Shown here piece after piece: positions 30,450 to 39,930 of a stretch of 40,506 nt of DNA (position 1 is its first letter; every line of letters begins with the position of its first letter). A program made the position numbers and the translations under genes. Where the stretch lies: contig JAAYNE010000038.1 in NCBI GenBank assembly GCA_012521015.1, positions 1 through 40,506 on the forward strand. Reading direction: 5' to 3'. This stretch comes from Clostridiaceae bacterium (lineage in GTDB: Bacteria; Bacillota; Clostridia; Saccharofermentanales; DTU023). Below the pieces are notes generated by a model, which did not search any database, was not told the origin of the DNA, and saw only the letters and a list, made by a program, of their open reading frames with translations.

Positions 30450-32294
30450 TTGATGAAAAATATTCGTAATATAGCAATTATCGCCCACGTCGATCATGGC
30501 AAAACGACCTTGGTTGACGCACTCTTACAACAGAGCGGAATCTTTGGTGAACATCATACTGTGATTGAACAAGTTATGGATTCTAATGACTTGGAAAGAG
30601 AACGCGGTATTACGATCCTTTCAAAAAATACAGCAGTTCAATACAATGATTATCGTGTTAATATTGTTGATACTCCGGGACATGCCGATTTCGGCGGGGA
30701 AGTAGAACGGGTTTTGAAAATGGTTGATGGTGTGTTACTGATTATAGATGCTTTTGACGGACCTATGCCGCAAACCCGTTTTGTATTGCGGAAAACCTTG
30801 GAAAAACATCTCCAACCTATTGTCATTATCAACAAAATTGATCGTCCTAATGCCAGACCGGCAGAAGTTTTAGATTTAGTTTATGAGTTATTTATTGAAT
30901 TAGATGCTACAGATGAGCAAATTGATTTTCCGGTTTTATATGCATCGGCTAAAGACGGAGTAGCATTTTATGAATTGCCGCAAGAGGTTACTCCTGAATT
31001 AATTGCCAACAGCTCGATTGAGCCGGTTTTTCGGACAATCGTTGAGAAAATTCCTGAACCGGCCGGATCGGCAGATGCAGATTTTCAAATGTTAGTTTCG
31101 AATATCGATTATGATCCTTATTTAGGCAGAATTGCGGTTGGAAAAATAGAGAATGGATGGGTTCATAATAAACAAGAAGTTGTAATTGTGAATCATCATG
31201 ATCCGCATAAAAAAGTAGTAGGTAAGATCGGGAAATTAATGATCTTTCAAGGCTTGGAACGTAAAGAGATTTCAAAAGCTGAAGTCGGAGAAATAGTTGC
31301 TGTGACCGGTCTTGAAGATTTATTAATCGGCGATACAATTTGTGATCCGGAAAAACCTGTCGCTTTGCCGTTCGTTAAAATTGACGAACCGACAATTTCG
31401 ATGACTTTTGCAGTTAATGACAGTCCGTTTGCAGGCAGAGAAGGTGAATATGTGACCAGCAGACATTTAAGAGCCAGACTTGAGCGCGAAACTTATACCA
31501 ATATTTCTATGCAAATGGAAGATACCCAGACAACTGAACAATTTATCGTCAAGGGAAGAGGTGAATTGCATTTATCAGTTCTGATTGAAACGATGCGTCG
31601 TGAAGGCTATGAGTTTCAAGTTTCAAAACCGCAAATAATCATGAAAGAGATTAAAGGCATATTATATGAACCGGAAGAACTGGTTATGATTGATGTACCG
31701 AATGATTATTCCGGGATCGTAATTGAAAAACTCAATCAACGCAAAGCTGAACTAATAAATATGTCTCCCCCGTCACGCGGTTATACTAGAATGGAGTTTA
31801 AAATACCGGCACGCGGGCTGATCGGATACCGCTCCGAATTTTTGACCGATACTAGGGGCAATGGTATAATCAATAGCGTTATTAACGGTTTTATGCCGTG
31901 GAAAGGCGATATTGAAAGTAGAAATCACGGTGTTTTAATATCACATGAAACAGGTACTGCAGTAGCCTATGGCTTGCATAATGCACAGGCTAGAGGCGAG
32001 TTGTTTATCTCACCCGGAACGGACGTCTATCAAGGTCAGATTGTTGGGCAAACTATGCAAAAAGAAGATATAACTGTAAATGTCTGTCGTCGTAAACATG
32101 CTACAAATATTAGAGCTGCGGGCAGTGATGATGCTTTAAAATTGACACCGCCGTTGCAATTAAGTTTGGAACAGTATCTGGAGTTTGTGGCCGATGATGA
32201 GTGGATAGAAATAACTCCGAAAAATATCAGAGTAAGAAAGAAAATTCTCGATCATTCCCAAAGATTACGAGCAAACAAGTCAAAATCTTCATAA
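30450..32294 (+). CDS. typA: translational GTPase TypA/BipA
   Basis: [44 protein letters not shown]-terminal [19 protein letters not shown]. Confidence 0.97.
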   Translation: MMKNIRNIAIIAHVDHGKTTLVDALLQQSGIFGEHHTVIEQVMDSNDLERERGITILSKNTAVQYNDYRVNIVDTPGHADFGGEVERVLKMVDGVLLIIDAFDGPMPQTRFVLRKTLEKHLQPIVIINKIDRPNARPAEVLDLVYELFIELDATDEQIDFPVLYASAKDGVAFYELPQEVTPELIANSSIEPVFRTIVEKIPEPAGSADADFQMLVSNIDYDPYLGRIAVGKIENGWVHNKQEVVIVNHHDPHKKVVGKIGKLMIFQGLERKEISKAEVGEIVAVTGLEDLLIGDTICDPEKPVALPFVKIDEPTISMTFAVNDSPFAGREGEYVTSRHLRARLERETYTNISMQMEDTQTTEQFIVKGRGELHLSVLIETMRREGYEFQVSKPQIIMKEIKGILYEPEELVMIDVPNDYSGIVIEKLNQRKAELINMSPPSRGYTRMEFKIPARGLIGYRSEFLTDTRGNGIINSVINGFMPWKGDIESRNHGVLISHETGTAVAYGLHNAQARGELFISPGTDVYQGQIVGQTMQKEDITVNVCRRKHATNIRAAGSDDALKLTPPLQLSLEQYLEFVADDEWIEITPKNIRVRKKILDHSQRLRANKSKSS

Positions 32295-32307
32295 ACGGAG
32301 TTGCTGA

Positions 32308-33453
32308 ATGTCATCTAAAATAATTAAAACGATAATAATTTTTGCCTGTATAGCTTTTTTAATTTTGGTTGCTTTTGTAGGGTTTATTAACGGTTTCGAA
32401 TATGTCAAGTCTCAAGACCAACGTTTAAGCAACTTACAGCAAAGATTTGAAGAAAAAGGCAGCTCACCGATTACCGAGTATACTCCGGGTGCTGTTGAGG
32501 TAGCAATACCGCGAGCTGCGACGAGTGATGATATTGCTAATATTCTCAAAGAGAAAAAATTGATCGGCAGTCCGTTCGCATTCAAAATGTTATCCAAGTT
32601 CAATGGATTTGACGGTAAATATCAAGCGGGAACACATTATCTGACACCCGAATTAAGTTATGACGAAATGATGTACCTTCTGACTCATCAGCCGGAAGCA
32701 ATTGTTATCACAATTCCTGAAGGTTATACGTACAAACAAATGCAGCAAAGATTGATTGATTCTGGACTCAATATTGATGTGGAATACATGGATGAATTGG
32801 TAAAACGACCGAATGCTTTTATCGATTATCCTTTTGTGAAAAACATTCAAGTACATGAACAGCGCACCTGGATGCTGCAAGGTTATCTGTGGCCCGACAC
32901 CTATCGTTTCGATCCCAGTATGGATGAAATGGACATTTTAAGAATGTTTTTGAATAATACCTACAATAAACTGACAACCGGCAATTATGAAGAACGAGCT
33001 GCGGAAATGGGTTTAAGCATGGATCAAGTTTTGACTTTGGCTTCTATTGTACAAACTGAGGGAACATCTGCGGAAATGTATAAAATCGGTAGAGTTTTTC
33101 TCAATCGTTTGAATGCGGGAATGAAACTTGAATCATGTGCAACAATCAACTACTTACGTATAGAAAATAATGAAAAACCTGTTTTCTGGGTACAGCAAAC
33201 TGATTTGGATCGTTTTCAATATAATCCTTATAATACATATGCTTATGAGGGTTTACCGCCGGGTCCGATCAATAATCCGGGGCTGGCAGCAATTGAAGGT
33301 GTTCTATGGCCCGCTACAGAAAGAACTTGGCCGGGGGCTTTAGAGTATTATTATTTCTGTGCAGACGGAAGAGGCAATAATGTATTTGCTACAACTTATG
33401 AAGAACAATTAGAAAACATTGAGTTTTATCGTTCGAAGAACGAGGAAGATTAA
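32308..33453 (+). CDS. mltG: endolytic murein transglycosylase MltG
   Basis: N-terminal TM; IPEGYTYKQMQQRL, LQGYLWPDTYRF, LASIVQTEGTSAEMYKIGRVFLNRLNAGMKLES, EGLPPGPINNPGLAAIEGVLWPA. Confidence 0.94.
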   Translation: MSSKIIKTIIIFACIAFLILVAFVGFINGFEYVKSQDQRLSNLQQRFEEKGSSPITEYTPGAVEVAIPRAATSDDIANILKEKKLIGSPFAFKMLSKFNGFDGKYQAGTHYLTPELSYDEMMYLLTHQPEAIVITIPEGYTYKQMQQRLIDSGLNIDVEYMDELVKRPNAFIDYPFVKNIQVHEQRTWMLQGYLWPDTYRFDPSMDEMDILRMFLNNTYNKLTTGNYEERAAEMGLSMDQVLTLASIVQTEGTSAEMYKIGRVFLNRLNAGMKLESCATINYLRIENNEKPVFWVQQTDLDRFQYNPYNTYAYEGLPPGPINNPGLAAIEGVLWPATERTWPGALEYYYFCADGRGNNVFATTYEEQLENIEFYRSKNEED

Positions 33454-34718
33454 TGATTGAGCTGTTAGCACCGGCAGGTGATTTTGAAAAATTGGCAAAA
33501 GTCATTCAATACGGTGCGGATGCCGTCTACCTGGGCTTGCATCAGTTTAATTTGCGAGCTGCCGGCGGCAATTTTAATCTGCATGATCAATTACCCCAAG
33601 CGGTTGAGCTGGCACATCAGAATAAGGTAAAAGTATATCTGACTTTAAACAGCCTGGCACGCGATCATGATTTTGTCGACTTGGAAACCTCAATCAAAGC
33701 TTTGCCTGCAACAGGTATTGATGCAGTAATTGTTTCCGATCCCGGTGTCTTGCAAACAGTTCGCAAATTTGCTCCTGAGCTTAATGTTCATATAAGTACT
33801 CAAAGCAGCGTCATGAACTCACGAACAGCAAAATTTTGGTATGATCAGGGAGTTACCAGAATTATTTTAGCCCGTGAACTTTCTTTAGCAGATATCAAAA
33901 CTATGCGTAAACAAATTCCAGAAGATTTAGAGTTGGAAGCTTTCGTTCACGGTGCGATGTGTATGTCTTATTCAGGTCGTTGTATTCTGTCCGATTATTT
34001 TAATGTTCGTTCCGGCAATCGGGGAGCTTGTACTCAACCTTGTCGCTGGAATTATCAAACCGATTCTTTGATTTTAGAAGAAAAAGGACATACTGATAAA
34101 CCGATAATTTTGGAGCAAGATCAGCATGGTTCATATCTCCTGAGTTCATCCGATCTTTGCATGATTGAATATATCCCGCAATTAGTTGAGGCGGGAATAA
34201 CCAGTTTTAAAATCGAAGGCAGAACTAAAAGTGCCTTCTATGCTTCAATTGTGGTCAAAACTTATCGTCAGGCATTGGACGTATATTTAGCCGATCCGGA
34301 TAATTATCAGGCAGATCCTGCTTGGCTGGAGGCTTTAGAGCAAACGGTTCATCGCCATTTTGATACCGGATTCTTTTTTCAGGACACCTCCAAACCTTTA
34401 GCGGAACAAGAATCAAAAATTCATGCTGAAAAAACCATGTATAAACAAGCGAAGGTTATTGCTGAAGTCAGAGATAATCTCGAAAACAAATATTTGGTGT
34501 TAGAACAAAAGAACAAAATTGAACGTGGTGCCATTGTTGAACTGATTATGCCGAATCAGGAAAAAATTGATTTGCAGTTGAATGAATTATTCGACATTAA
34601 CCGTCAACCTATTGATTCTACACCTCATGCACGGATGTTGTTTTTGATTCCTTATGAAAATGCCGAAGAAGTCCCGCAGGGTTCTTACTTAAAGCAAGTT
34701 CTATCTAACTCTAATTAA
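33453..34718 (+). CDS. peptidase U32 family protein
   Basis: IELLAPAGDFEKLAKVIQYGADAVYLGL, LEAFVHGAMCMSYSGRCILSDYFNVRSGNRGACTQPCRWNY. Confidence 0.95.
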   Translation: MIELLAPAGDFEKLAKVIQYGADAVYLGLHQFNLRAAGGNFNLHDQLPQAVELAHQNKVKVYLTLNSLARDHDFVDLETSIKALPATGIDAVIVSDPGVLQTVRKFAPELNVHISTQSSVMNSRTAKFWYDQGVTRIILARELSLADIKTMRKQIPEDLELEAFVHGAMCMSYSGRCILSDYFNVRSGNRGACTQPCRWNYQTDSLILEEKGHTDKPIILEQDQHGSYLLSSSDLCMIEYIPQLVEAGITSFKIEGRTKSAFYASIVVKTYRQALDVYLADPDNYQADPAWLEALEQTVHRHFDTGFFFQDTSKPLAEQESKIHAEKTMYKQAKVIAEVRDNLENKYLVLEQKNKIERGAIVELIMPNQEKIDLQLNELFDINRQPIDSTPHARMLFLIPYENAEEVPQGSYLKQVLSNSN

Positions 34719-34748
34719 ACTCTAGCTCGCCCTCTCCTGGTTCTCCTA

Positions 34749-34805
34749 TGCACACTTTTTAAGTTTATTCAAGTAATTTGACGGCACAACCTTAAAAAGT
34801 GTGCA
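34749..34805 (-). repeat. Hairpin repeat unit 1 (57 nt), locus 2 array
   Basis: tgcacactttttaagtttattcaagtaatttgacggcacaaccttaaaaagtgtgca; perfect 15-bp terminal inverted repeat TGCACACTTTTTAAG/CTTAAAAAGTGTGCA. Strand set to match locus 1 orientation. Confidence 0.95.
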
Positions 34806-34841
34806 AGTTACTGAAGGAAACGGGCTTTTATGAGTTCTCCA

Positions 34842-34897
34842 TGCACACTTTTTAAGTTTATTCAAATATTTAGAGACACAACCTTAAAAAGTGTGCA
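34842..34897 (-). repeat. Hairpin repeat unit 2 (56 nt), locus 2 array
   Basis: tgcacactttttaagtttattcaaatatttagagacacaaccttaaaaagtgtgca; perfect 15-bp arms; 93 nt after unit 1. Confidence 0.95.
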
Positions 34898-34933
34898 AGT
34901 TACTGAGGGAAACGGGCTTTTGTGAGTTCTCCA

Positions 34934-34989
34934 TGCACACTTTTTAAGTTTATTCAAATATTTGGTGGCATAACCTTAAAAAGTGTGTA
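34934..34989 (-). repeat. Hairpin repeat unit 3 (56 nt), locus 2 array
   Basis: tgcacactttttaagtttattcaaatatttggtggcataaccttaaaaagtgtgta; 92 nt after unit 2. Confidence 0.95.
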
Positions 34990-35025
34990 AGTTACTGAAG
35001 GAAACGAGCTTTTGTGAGTTCTCCA

Positions 35026-35081
35026 TGCACACTTTTTAAGTTTATTCAAGTATTTATCGACACAACCTTAAAAAGTGTGCA
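35026..35081 (-). repeat. Hairpin repeat unit 4 (56 nt), locus 2 array
   Basis: tgcacactttttaagtttattcaagtatttatcgacacaaccttaaaaagtgtgca; 92 nt after unit 3; ends 3 nt before the stop codon of the convergent CPBP gene. Confidence 0.95.
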
Positions 35082-35083
35082 AG

Positions 35084-36181
35084 TTAAATAATTACAAAAA
35101 CAATAAATAATATAATCAGTGCAATGAAAGAAAGATTAAACAACTTGTTTCCTGGTTCTTTTTTCTTTGAATGTCGTTCGATTATTTTATCTGAATCCAA
35201 AAGCGGATTGATTTTTTTAGTTTGACTTAAAATAACAAATAACGGAACAAATATAGTGGTCGCAATTAGTCCTTTGATAATTGTAGGTATCAGATCTTCA
35301 ATCAAAATTACTGAACTGTTTGTAAGATTCAGATTTAATATTGATATTTTAATAATCAAATAGTGATAAGTTAGGTTAAAAGAAAGATGACAAAGTATTA
35401 TGGCGGTAATTGATTGATGGTAAAGATATAGCATTGACACCAACAAGCCTAAACCAAAATACGGTAAGAATCCCTGAAGTTGAAAGGTCAATAATCCGGT
35501 GACCGCAGCACAAAAGAAAATGGCACGATTTTGCTTTTTTTGTAATAACAATTCCTCTAAAATGATACCTCTTAAAGAAAATTCTATGAGGATTGCCGGA
35601 ATCAAACAAAGCATTATCAAATAGACAATCAAGTAGATAGCATTATTAGCAGGAAACAATTGAAGTTGTTGGCCGAAGAAAATAATATTGTCAAGAATTC
35701 CGATTCGTTCCAGCAGAATAGATAGTGTTAAGTTTATCAATGCCATGATATAAGCAAAAGGGAAGCCGATGAGAATGCATAAGAATGCAGTGAGAGGATT
35801 AACGGTCAATTTTATGGAAAAAACTATTTGCGGCTTAAGTAAGATATAAATAATGGCGGGCAAAACAAAAGCTAAAAATAAGAATACAATTTGGCTTAAA
35901 GTTAAACTTTTCCAAGTAAATGCGCCGGAAATTATTCTTTGCCAGAAATTAAATATATCTAACAACAAAAATATCAGGCAACCTAAAACGATAAAAAACA
36001 ACAAGTTCAATTTATTTTGCCATTTAGAATTTATATTTGCTTGTTGAGCCAATCTTTGACTGGTTTTAGGAGTTGGATTGACTATCCTAATTTTGGTAGG
36101 TCTGATTGTGTTTTCAGACCGCAGTTTATTGATTGGTCGAATATTGTTGTTTTGTTTATCATCCACATTATTGTACCTCAA
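35084..36181 (-). CDS. CPBP-family intramembrane protease-like membrane protein (substituted active-site motifs)
   Basis: Multi-TM; LIEFSLRGIILEELLL resembles CPBP motif 1 (EExxxR) and LCHLSFNLTYH resembles the HxxxN motif; long N-terminal soluble segment. Confidence 0.75.
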   Translation of the reverse strand: MRYNNVDDKQNNNIRPINKLRSENTIRPTKIRIVNPTPKTSQRLAQQANINSKWQNKLNLLFFIVLGCLIFLLLDIFNFWQRIISGAFTWKSLTLSQIVFLFLAFVLPAIIYILLKPQIVFSIKLTVNPLTAFLCILIGFPFAYIMALINLTLSILLERIGILDNIIFFGQQLQLFPANNAIYLIVYLIMLCLIPAILIEFSLRGIILEELLLQKKQNRAIFFCAAVTGLLTFQLQGFLPYFGLGLLVSMLYLYHQSITAIILCHLSFNLTYHYLIIKISILNLNLTNSSVILIEDLIPTIIKGLIATTIFVPLFVILSQTKKINPLLDSDKIIERHSKKKEPGNKLFNLSFIALIILFIVFVII

Positions 36182-36189
36182 TAATTATT

Positions 36190-36657
36190 TTATATTTTAC
36201 TTAATAGCAAATAATGTTGCAAGAGCAGTGAAAACAGGATTCCTGCAGTTAAAAAAGGAGCGAATGGAATGAGAATTCTTTCTGAATTCAAAAAAATTTT
36301 TTTTAACAACAAGAATCCAATTGCTAAACAACAACTAATTTTAACTGCATGAAAAACAATAGTCAGATCAAAAGACCAGGCTAATAAAGCTACCAGTTTA
36401 ATATCGCCGCCACCAAATAGATATTTGCCAAATATTGACTCAGCAATTAATACAACAAATATGAGAATTATCAAAATACAAATTGATATAAGAAAACTCA
36501 AAGCGATTTGCCAGAAATTGCAAACAATCATCTTGGTTCCAAATATCATCAACCAAGCTATACATATTTCGCTGTTATAAACTTTTTGCCGACGTAAATC
36601 TGTATAAGAAAAACGTAAAAATGGCAAGAAGCAAAACAGATTAAATATAATATTCAT
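36190..36657 (-). CDS. A24-family prepilin peptidase-like protein
   Basis: SYTDLRRQKVYN and FGGGDIKLVALLAW match the D..., GxGDxK aspartyl motifs of type IV prepilin peptidases; small (155 aa), no N-methylation domain. Confidence 0.82.
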   Translation of the reverse strand: MNIIFNLFCFLPFLRFSYTDLRRQKVYNSEICIAWLMIFGTKMIVCNFWQIALSFLISICILIILIFVVLIAESIFGKYLFGGGDIKLVALLAWSFDLTIVFHAVKISCCLAIGFLLLKKIFLNSERILIPFAPFLTAGILFSLLLQHYLLLSKI

Positions 36658-36719
36658 AAATTTAGAATATCAGGCAATATCACAATATATGTATTAATTT
36701 TTTGGTAAATAATTATAAA

Positions 36720-36759
36720 TTTGGTAACATAGACAGGATTTTGATAACATAGATGAGAT
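36720..36759. repeat. Imperfect 20-bp tandem direct repeat upstream of glgP
   Basis: tttggtaacatagacaggat / tttgataacatagatgagat, 16/20 identical, just upstream of TTGACA (36769). Confidence 0.6.
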
Positions 36760-36829
36760 TGTTGTAATTTGACAGAATTATAATTTATCGTCTTTATAAG
36801 AATTAATTATTTTTAGCAGGAGAGATTTT

Positions 36830-39202
36830 ATGAAAGAACAGTTAGTAAACAGCATTAAAGCTAATTTAGCTGCTGAATACGGTAAAAATTTAAAACATGC
36901 TACTAAAACGGAAGTTTGGCAATCTTTATCACGTTCAATTATGCAAGTCTTAACAGAAGATTGGGAAAATACCCGCGAAACTTACCGCAAAGGTAAACAA
37001 GCATTTTATTTTTCCGCAGAATTTTTAGTTGGTCGTAGCTTGCTTAATAATATTGTCAATTTGGGAATATACGATGAAGTTCAACAAGCCGTTCAGGAAT
37101 TGGGTTTTGATTTGAATGATTTAGAAGAAGAAGAAACGGATCCGGGACTTGGTAATGGCGGTCTTGGTCGTTTAGCTGCTTGTTTTCTGGATTCCAGTAC
37201 TACACTTAATTATCCGGTTACCGGTTATGGGATTCTCTACCGTTACGGTTTGCTCAAACAATTGTTTGAAAACGGATTCCAAAAGGAATATCCTGATGAA
37301 TGGATGGAATATCCATATCCTTTTAATGTAAAGAGATCTGAAGATAGGGTGATGGTTCGTTATCAAGATTTAGATGTCATTGCAGAACCTTATGATTTGC
37401 CTGTTACGGGTTTCGGTACAAAGAATGTTAACGTTCTTCGTTTATGGAAACCTGAACCGGCAGAAGCTTTTGACTTTAATCTATTTAATTCACAACGTTT
37501 CGACGATGCAGTTATCGAAAGAAACCGAGTTAATGATATTTTCCGCGTCCTTTATCCTAACGATACTTCATATGATGGCAAAGTTCTCAGAGTAAGACAA
37601 CAATACTTCTTTGTCTCAGCATCTCTCCAAAATATTCTTAAAATGTACGAAAAAGAACATGGTACTGATTATACTAAATTTGCTGATTTCAACAGTATTC
37701 AATTGAATGATACGCATCCGGTTTTGGGAATTCCTGAATTAATCAGACTATTAGTTGATGAAAAAGGTATTGAATGGGATCAAGCCTTTGAGATAACCAA
37801 AAAAACATTTGCTTTTACCAATCATACAACTTTGGCTGAAGCTTTAGAAAAATGGGAAATTAGTATATTCCAATTCTTATTCCCGAGAATACTGGAAATA
37901 ATTCAAAAAATTGATAGCCAATTACGCAATGAATTAAGAGACTGCCATTTTAATTCAGACCAAATTGAAAAAAATTCAATTATCCATGACGGTATGGTTC
38001 ATATGGCAAATATGGCAGTTTACATGTCTTATTCGGTTAACGGTGTTGCTCAAATCCATAGCAATATTTTACAAAATACTACCTTTAATTGTTATTTCAA
38101 AATCTGGCCTGGGAAATTCAACAATAAGACAAACGGAGTTACACCGAGACGTTGGCTGAGAACATGCAATTCCAAATTGTCAGCTTTGTTAACTGAATTG
38201 TTGGGTAGTGAAGATTGGGTTACTGATCTGTCTTTATTGAAAAAGTTATTACCTTATAACAAAGATGAAACAGTGATGAAGCGTTTAATGCAAATTAAAC
38301 GTGAGAATAAGGTTGCTTTAGCAAGTTACATTGAAAAGCGTGAAGGCGTCAAAATTGATCCGGATTCCGTCTTTGATGTCCAAGTTAAACGAATTCATGA
38401 ATACAAGCGACAATTGCTTAATGCTTTTGCAATTCTTGACCAGTATTTTTATCTGAAAGATAATCCGGGAACGAAAATTACTCCGGTAACATATATTTTT
38501 GGAGGAAAATCCGCTCCGGGTTATTTCCGAGCAAAAGCTGTTATTAAATTTATCAATGAAATTGCTAAAAAGGTGAATAATGATCCGGATGTTAATAATC
38601 AGATGAAGGTAGTCTTTGTTCAGAATTATAATGTTTCATATGCCGAAAAGATTTTCCCGGCAGCAGATCTGTCAGAACAGATTTCAACGGTCGGTAAAGA
38701 AGCTTCCGGCACCGGCAACATGAAATTTATGATGAATGGTGCTTTGACACTGGGTACGTATGACGGTGCCAATATCGAAATAGTTGAGTTTGCCGGCGCA
38801 GAAAACAATTTCATGTTCGGTTCAAATCTGAAGGATTTTCCGGCAACCTTGGATTTCTATAATTCGCAATGGCAATACGAAAATATCCCGGGTCTCAAAC
38901 GCATTGTCGATTCGCTGATTGACGGAACTTTCAATGATAATGATACCGGTATGTTCCGCGAATTATACAACAGCTTGCTCTACGGTTCAAATTGGGAAAA
39001 AGCTGATATCTATTATGTACTGGGAGATTTTTCAGATTATAAAAAACGCCGCCAAGATGCTTTTGAAGCATATCAGAATGAGATAGCTTGGGCAAAAATG
39101 TGCTGGCAAAACATTTGTAACAGCGGTCAGTTCAGTTCAGATAGAACGATTGAACAATATGCTAAAGAAATCTGGAGAGTCAAACCTGAACCAATTGCAT
39201 AA
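36830..39202 (+). CDS. glgP: glycogen/starch/alpha-glucan phosphorylase
   Basis: 790 aa; LGNGGLGRLAACFLDS, QLNDTHPVLGIPELIRLL, KTNGVTPRRWL, VKRIHEYKRQLLNA, KEASGTGNMKFMMNGALTLGTYDGAN (PLP site). Confidence 0.97.
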   Translation: MKEQLVNSIKANLAAEYGKNLKHATKTEVWQSLSRSIMQVLTEDWENTRETYRKGKQAFYFSAEFLVGRSLLNNIVNLGIYDEVQQAVQELGFDLNDLEEEETDPGLGNGGLGRLAACFLDSSTTLNYPVTGYGILYRYGLLKQLFENGFQKEYPDEWMEYPYPFNVKRSEDRVMVRYQDLDVIAEPYDLPVTGFGTKNVNVLRLWKPEPAEAFDFNLFNSQRFDDAVIERNRVNDIFRVLYPNDTSYDGKVLRVRQQYFFVSASLQNILKMYEKEHGTDYTKFADFNSIQLNDTHPVLGIPELIRLLVDEKGIEWDQAFEITKKTFAFTNHTTLAEALEKWEISIFQFLFPRILEIIQKIDSQLRNELRDCHFNSDQIEKNSIIHDGMVHMANMAVYMSYSVNGVAQIHSNILQNTTFNCYFKIWPGKFNNKTNGVTPRRWLRTCNSKLSALLTELLGSEDWVTDLSLLKKLLPYNKDETVMKRLMQIKRENKVALASYIEKREGVKIDPDSVFDVQVKRIHEYKRQLLNAFAILDQYFYLKDNPGTKITPVTYIFGGKSAPGYFRAKAVIKFINEIAKKVNNDPDVNNQMKVVFVQNYNVSYAEKIFPAADLSEQISTVGKEASGTGNMKFMMNGALTLGTYDGANIEIVEFAGAENNFMFGSNLKDFPATLDFYNSQWQYENIPGLKRIVDSLIDGTFNDNDTGMFRELYNSLLYGSNWEKADIYYVLGDFSDYKKRRQDAFEAYQNEIAWAKMCWQNICNSGQFSSDRTIEQYAKEIWRVKPEPIA

Positions 39203-39228
39203 TATTACTGAATAACAGATAAAATTAA

Positions 39229-39264
39229 GCTCTGCTAAGCAAAATAAATTTTACTTAGCAGAGC
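39229..39264. terminator. 36-nt near-perfect hairpin between glgP and ydbC-like gene (terminator/processing/operator candidate)
   Basis: GCTCTGCTAAGcAAAAT-aa-ATTTTaCTTAGCAGAGC: 16 of 17 positions paired; no downstream U tract on +. Confidence 0.5.
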
Positions 39265-39289
39265 CTAAACACATTACAAGGAGAAGAGA

Positions 39290-39535
39290 ATGGCTGATTT
39301 TAAATATGAAGTAAAACAAAATATTGGGAAATTAAGTTCCGGACGTTCAGGCTGGAATCGTGAAGTAAATATGGTCAGTTGGAATGAAAATCCGGCAAAG
39401 CTGGATATTCGTGACTGGGCACCGGAACGTGCTAAAATGAGCAAGGGTGTTTCCTTAAGTTATGAAGAAGCCTCGATTCTGCGGGAAATTCTCAATGAAG
39501 TTAACTTGGACGAACTATTCAAATCTGAAGCATAA
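39290..39535 (+). CDS. YdbC/PC4-like small protein
   Basis: FKYEVKQNIGKLSSGRSGWNREVNMVSWNENPAKLDIRDWAPERAKMSKGVSLSYEEASILREIL, typical of the YdbC (PC4-fold) family. Confidence 0.88.
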   Translation: MADFKYEVKQNIGKLSSGRSGWNREVNMVSWNENPAKLDIRDWAPERAKMSKGVSLSYEEASILREILNEVNLDELFKSEA

Positions 39536-39606
39536 AATATTAATTATATTATGTGGAATTATGTGGAAACTTAAAAGTGAAAATTTATAAATATTTGAAA
39601 AGTAGG

Positions 39607-39930
39607 TTAAAAAGCTAATAGCATCAAAGCAATTGCCACGATTCCGATAATCATTGAAATAAAGATATTTTTTGTTTTATATGCAATAAAAAAAACGATT
39701 AAAGAAGGAACAATCTTCAGATTAACCAGAGGATGGAAATTTAGATTATTTTCCCAGAAAACCAGATCGGAAAAGACCAAGGCTGAGAAGATAGTGACAG
39801 GTATAAAGGATAGCCATTTTGTGAGAGATGGAGGTATCTCTTTATTTTTGAAAAACAGCATTGGAATTACGCGAGGGATAAAAGTAGCGATTGCTGCACC
39901 GAATATTATAAACCACCTGTCAGTTGTCAT
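39607..39930 (-). CDS. azlD: AzlD-family branched-chain amino acid transport protein
   Basis: FIIFGAAIATFIPRVIPMLFFKNKEIPPSLTKWLSFIPVTIFSALVF. Confidence 0.88.
   Translation of the reverse strand: MTTDRWFIIFGAAIATFIPRVIPMLFFKNKEIPPSLTKWLSFIPVTIFSALVFSDLVFWENNLNFHPLVNLKIVPSLIVFFIAYKTKNIFISMIIGIVAIALMLLAF

Noticed and set aside
34749-35081. CRISPR array interpretation of the hairpin array
   Set aside because: The 36-nt 'spacers' are nearly identical to each other and the 56-nt units carry long terminal palindromes; no cas genes are present in the window.
34749-35081. Integron attC sites / cassette array
   Set aside because: The conserved RYYYAAC/GTTRRRY core sites are not found at the unit ends, there are no ORF cassettes between units, and no integrase is in the window.
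34749-35081. Tandem intrinsic terminators for the convergent genes
   Set aside because: Stems are AT-rich with T-runs inside the arm rather than after a GC-rich stem. Four regularly spaced copies with conserved spacers are not explained by termination alone, though a secondary terminator role cannot be excluded.
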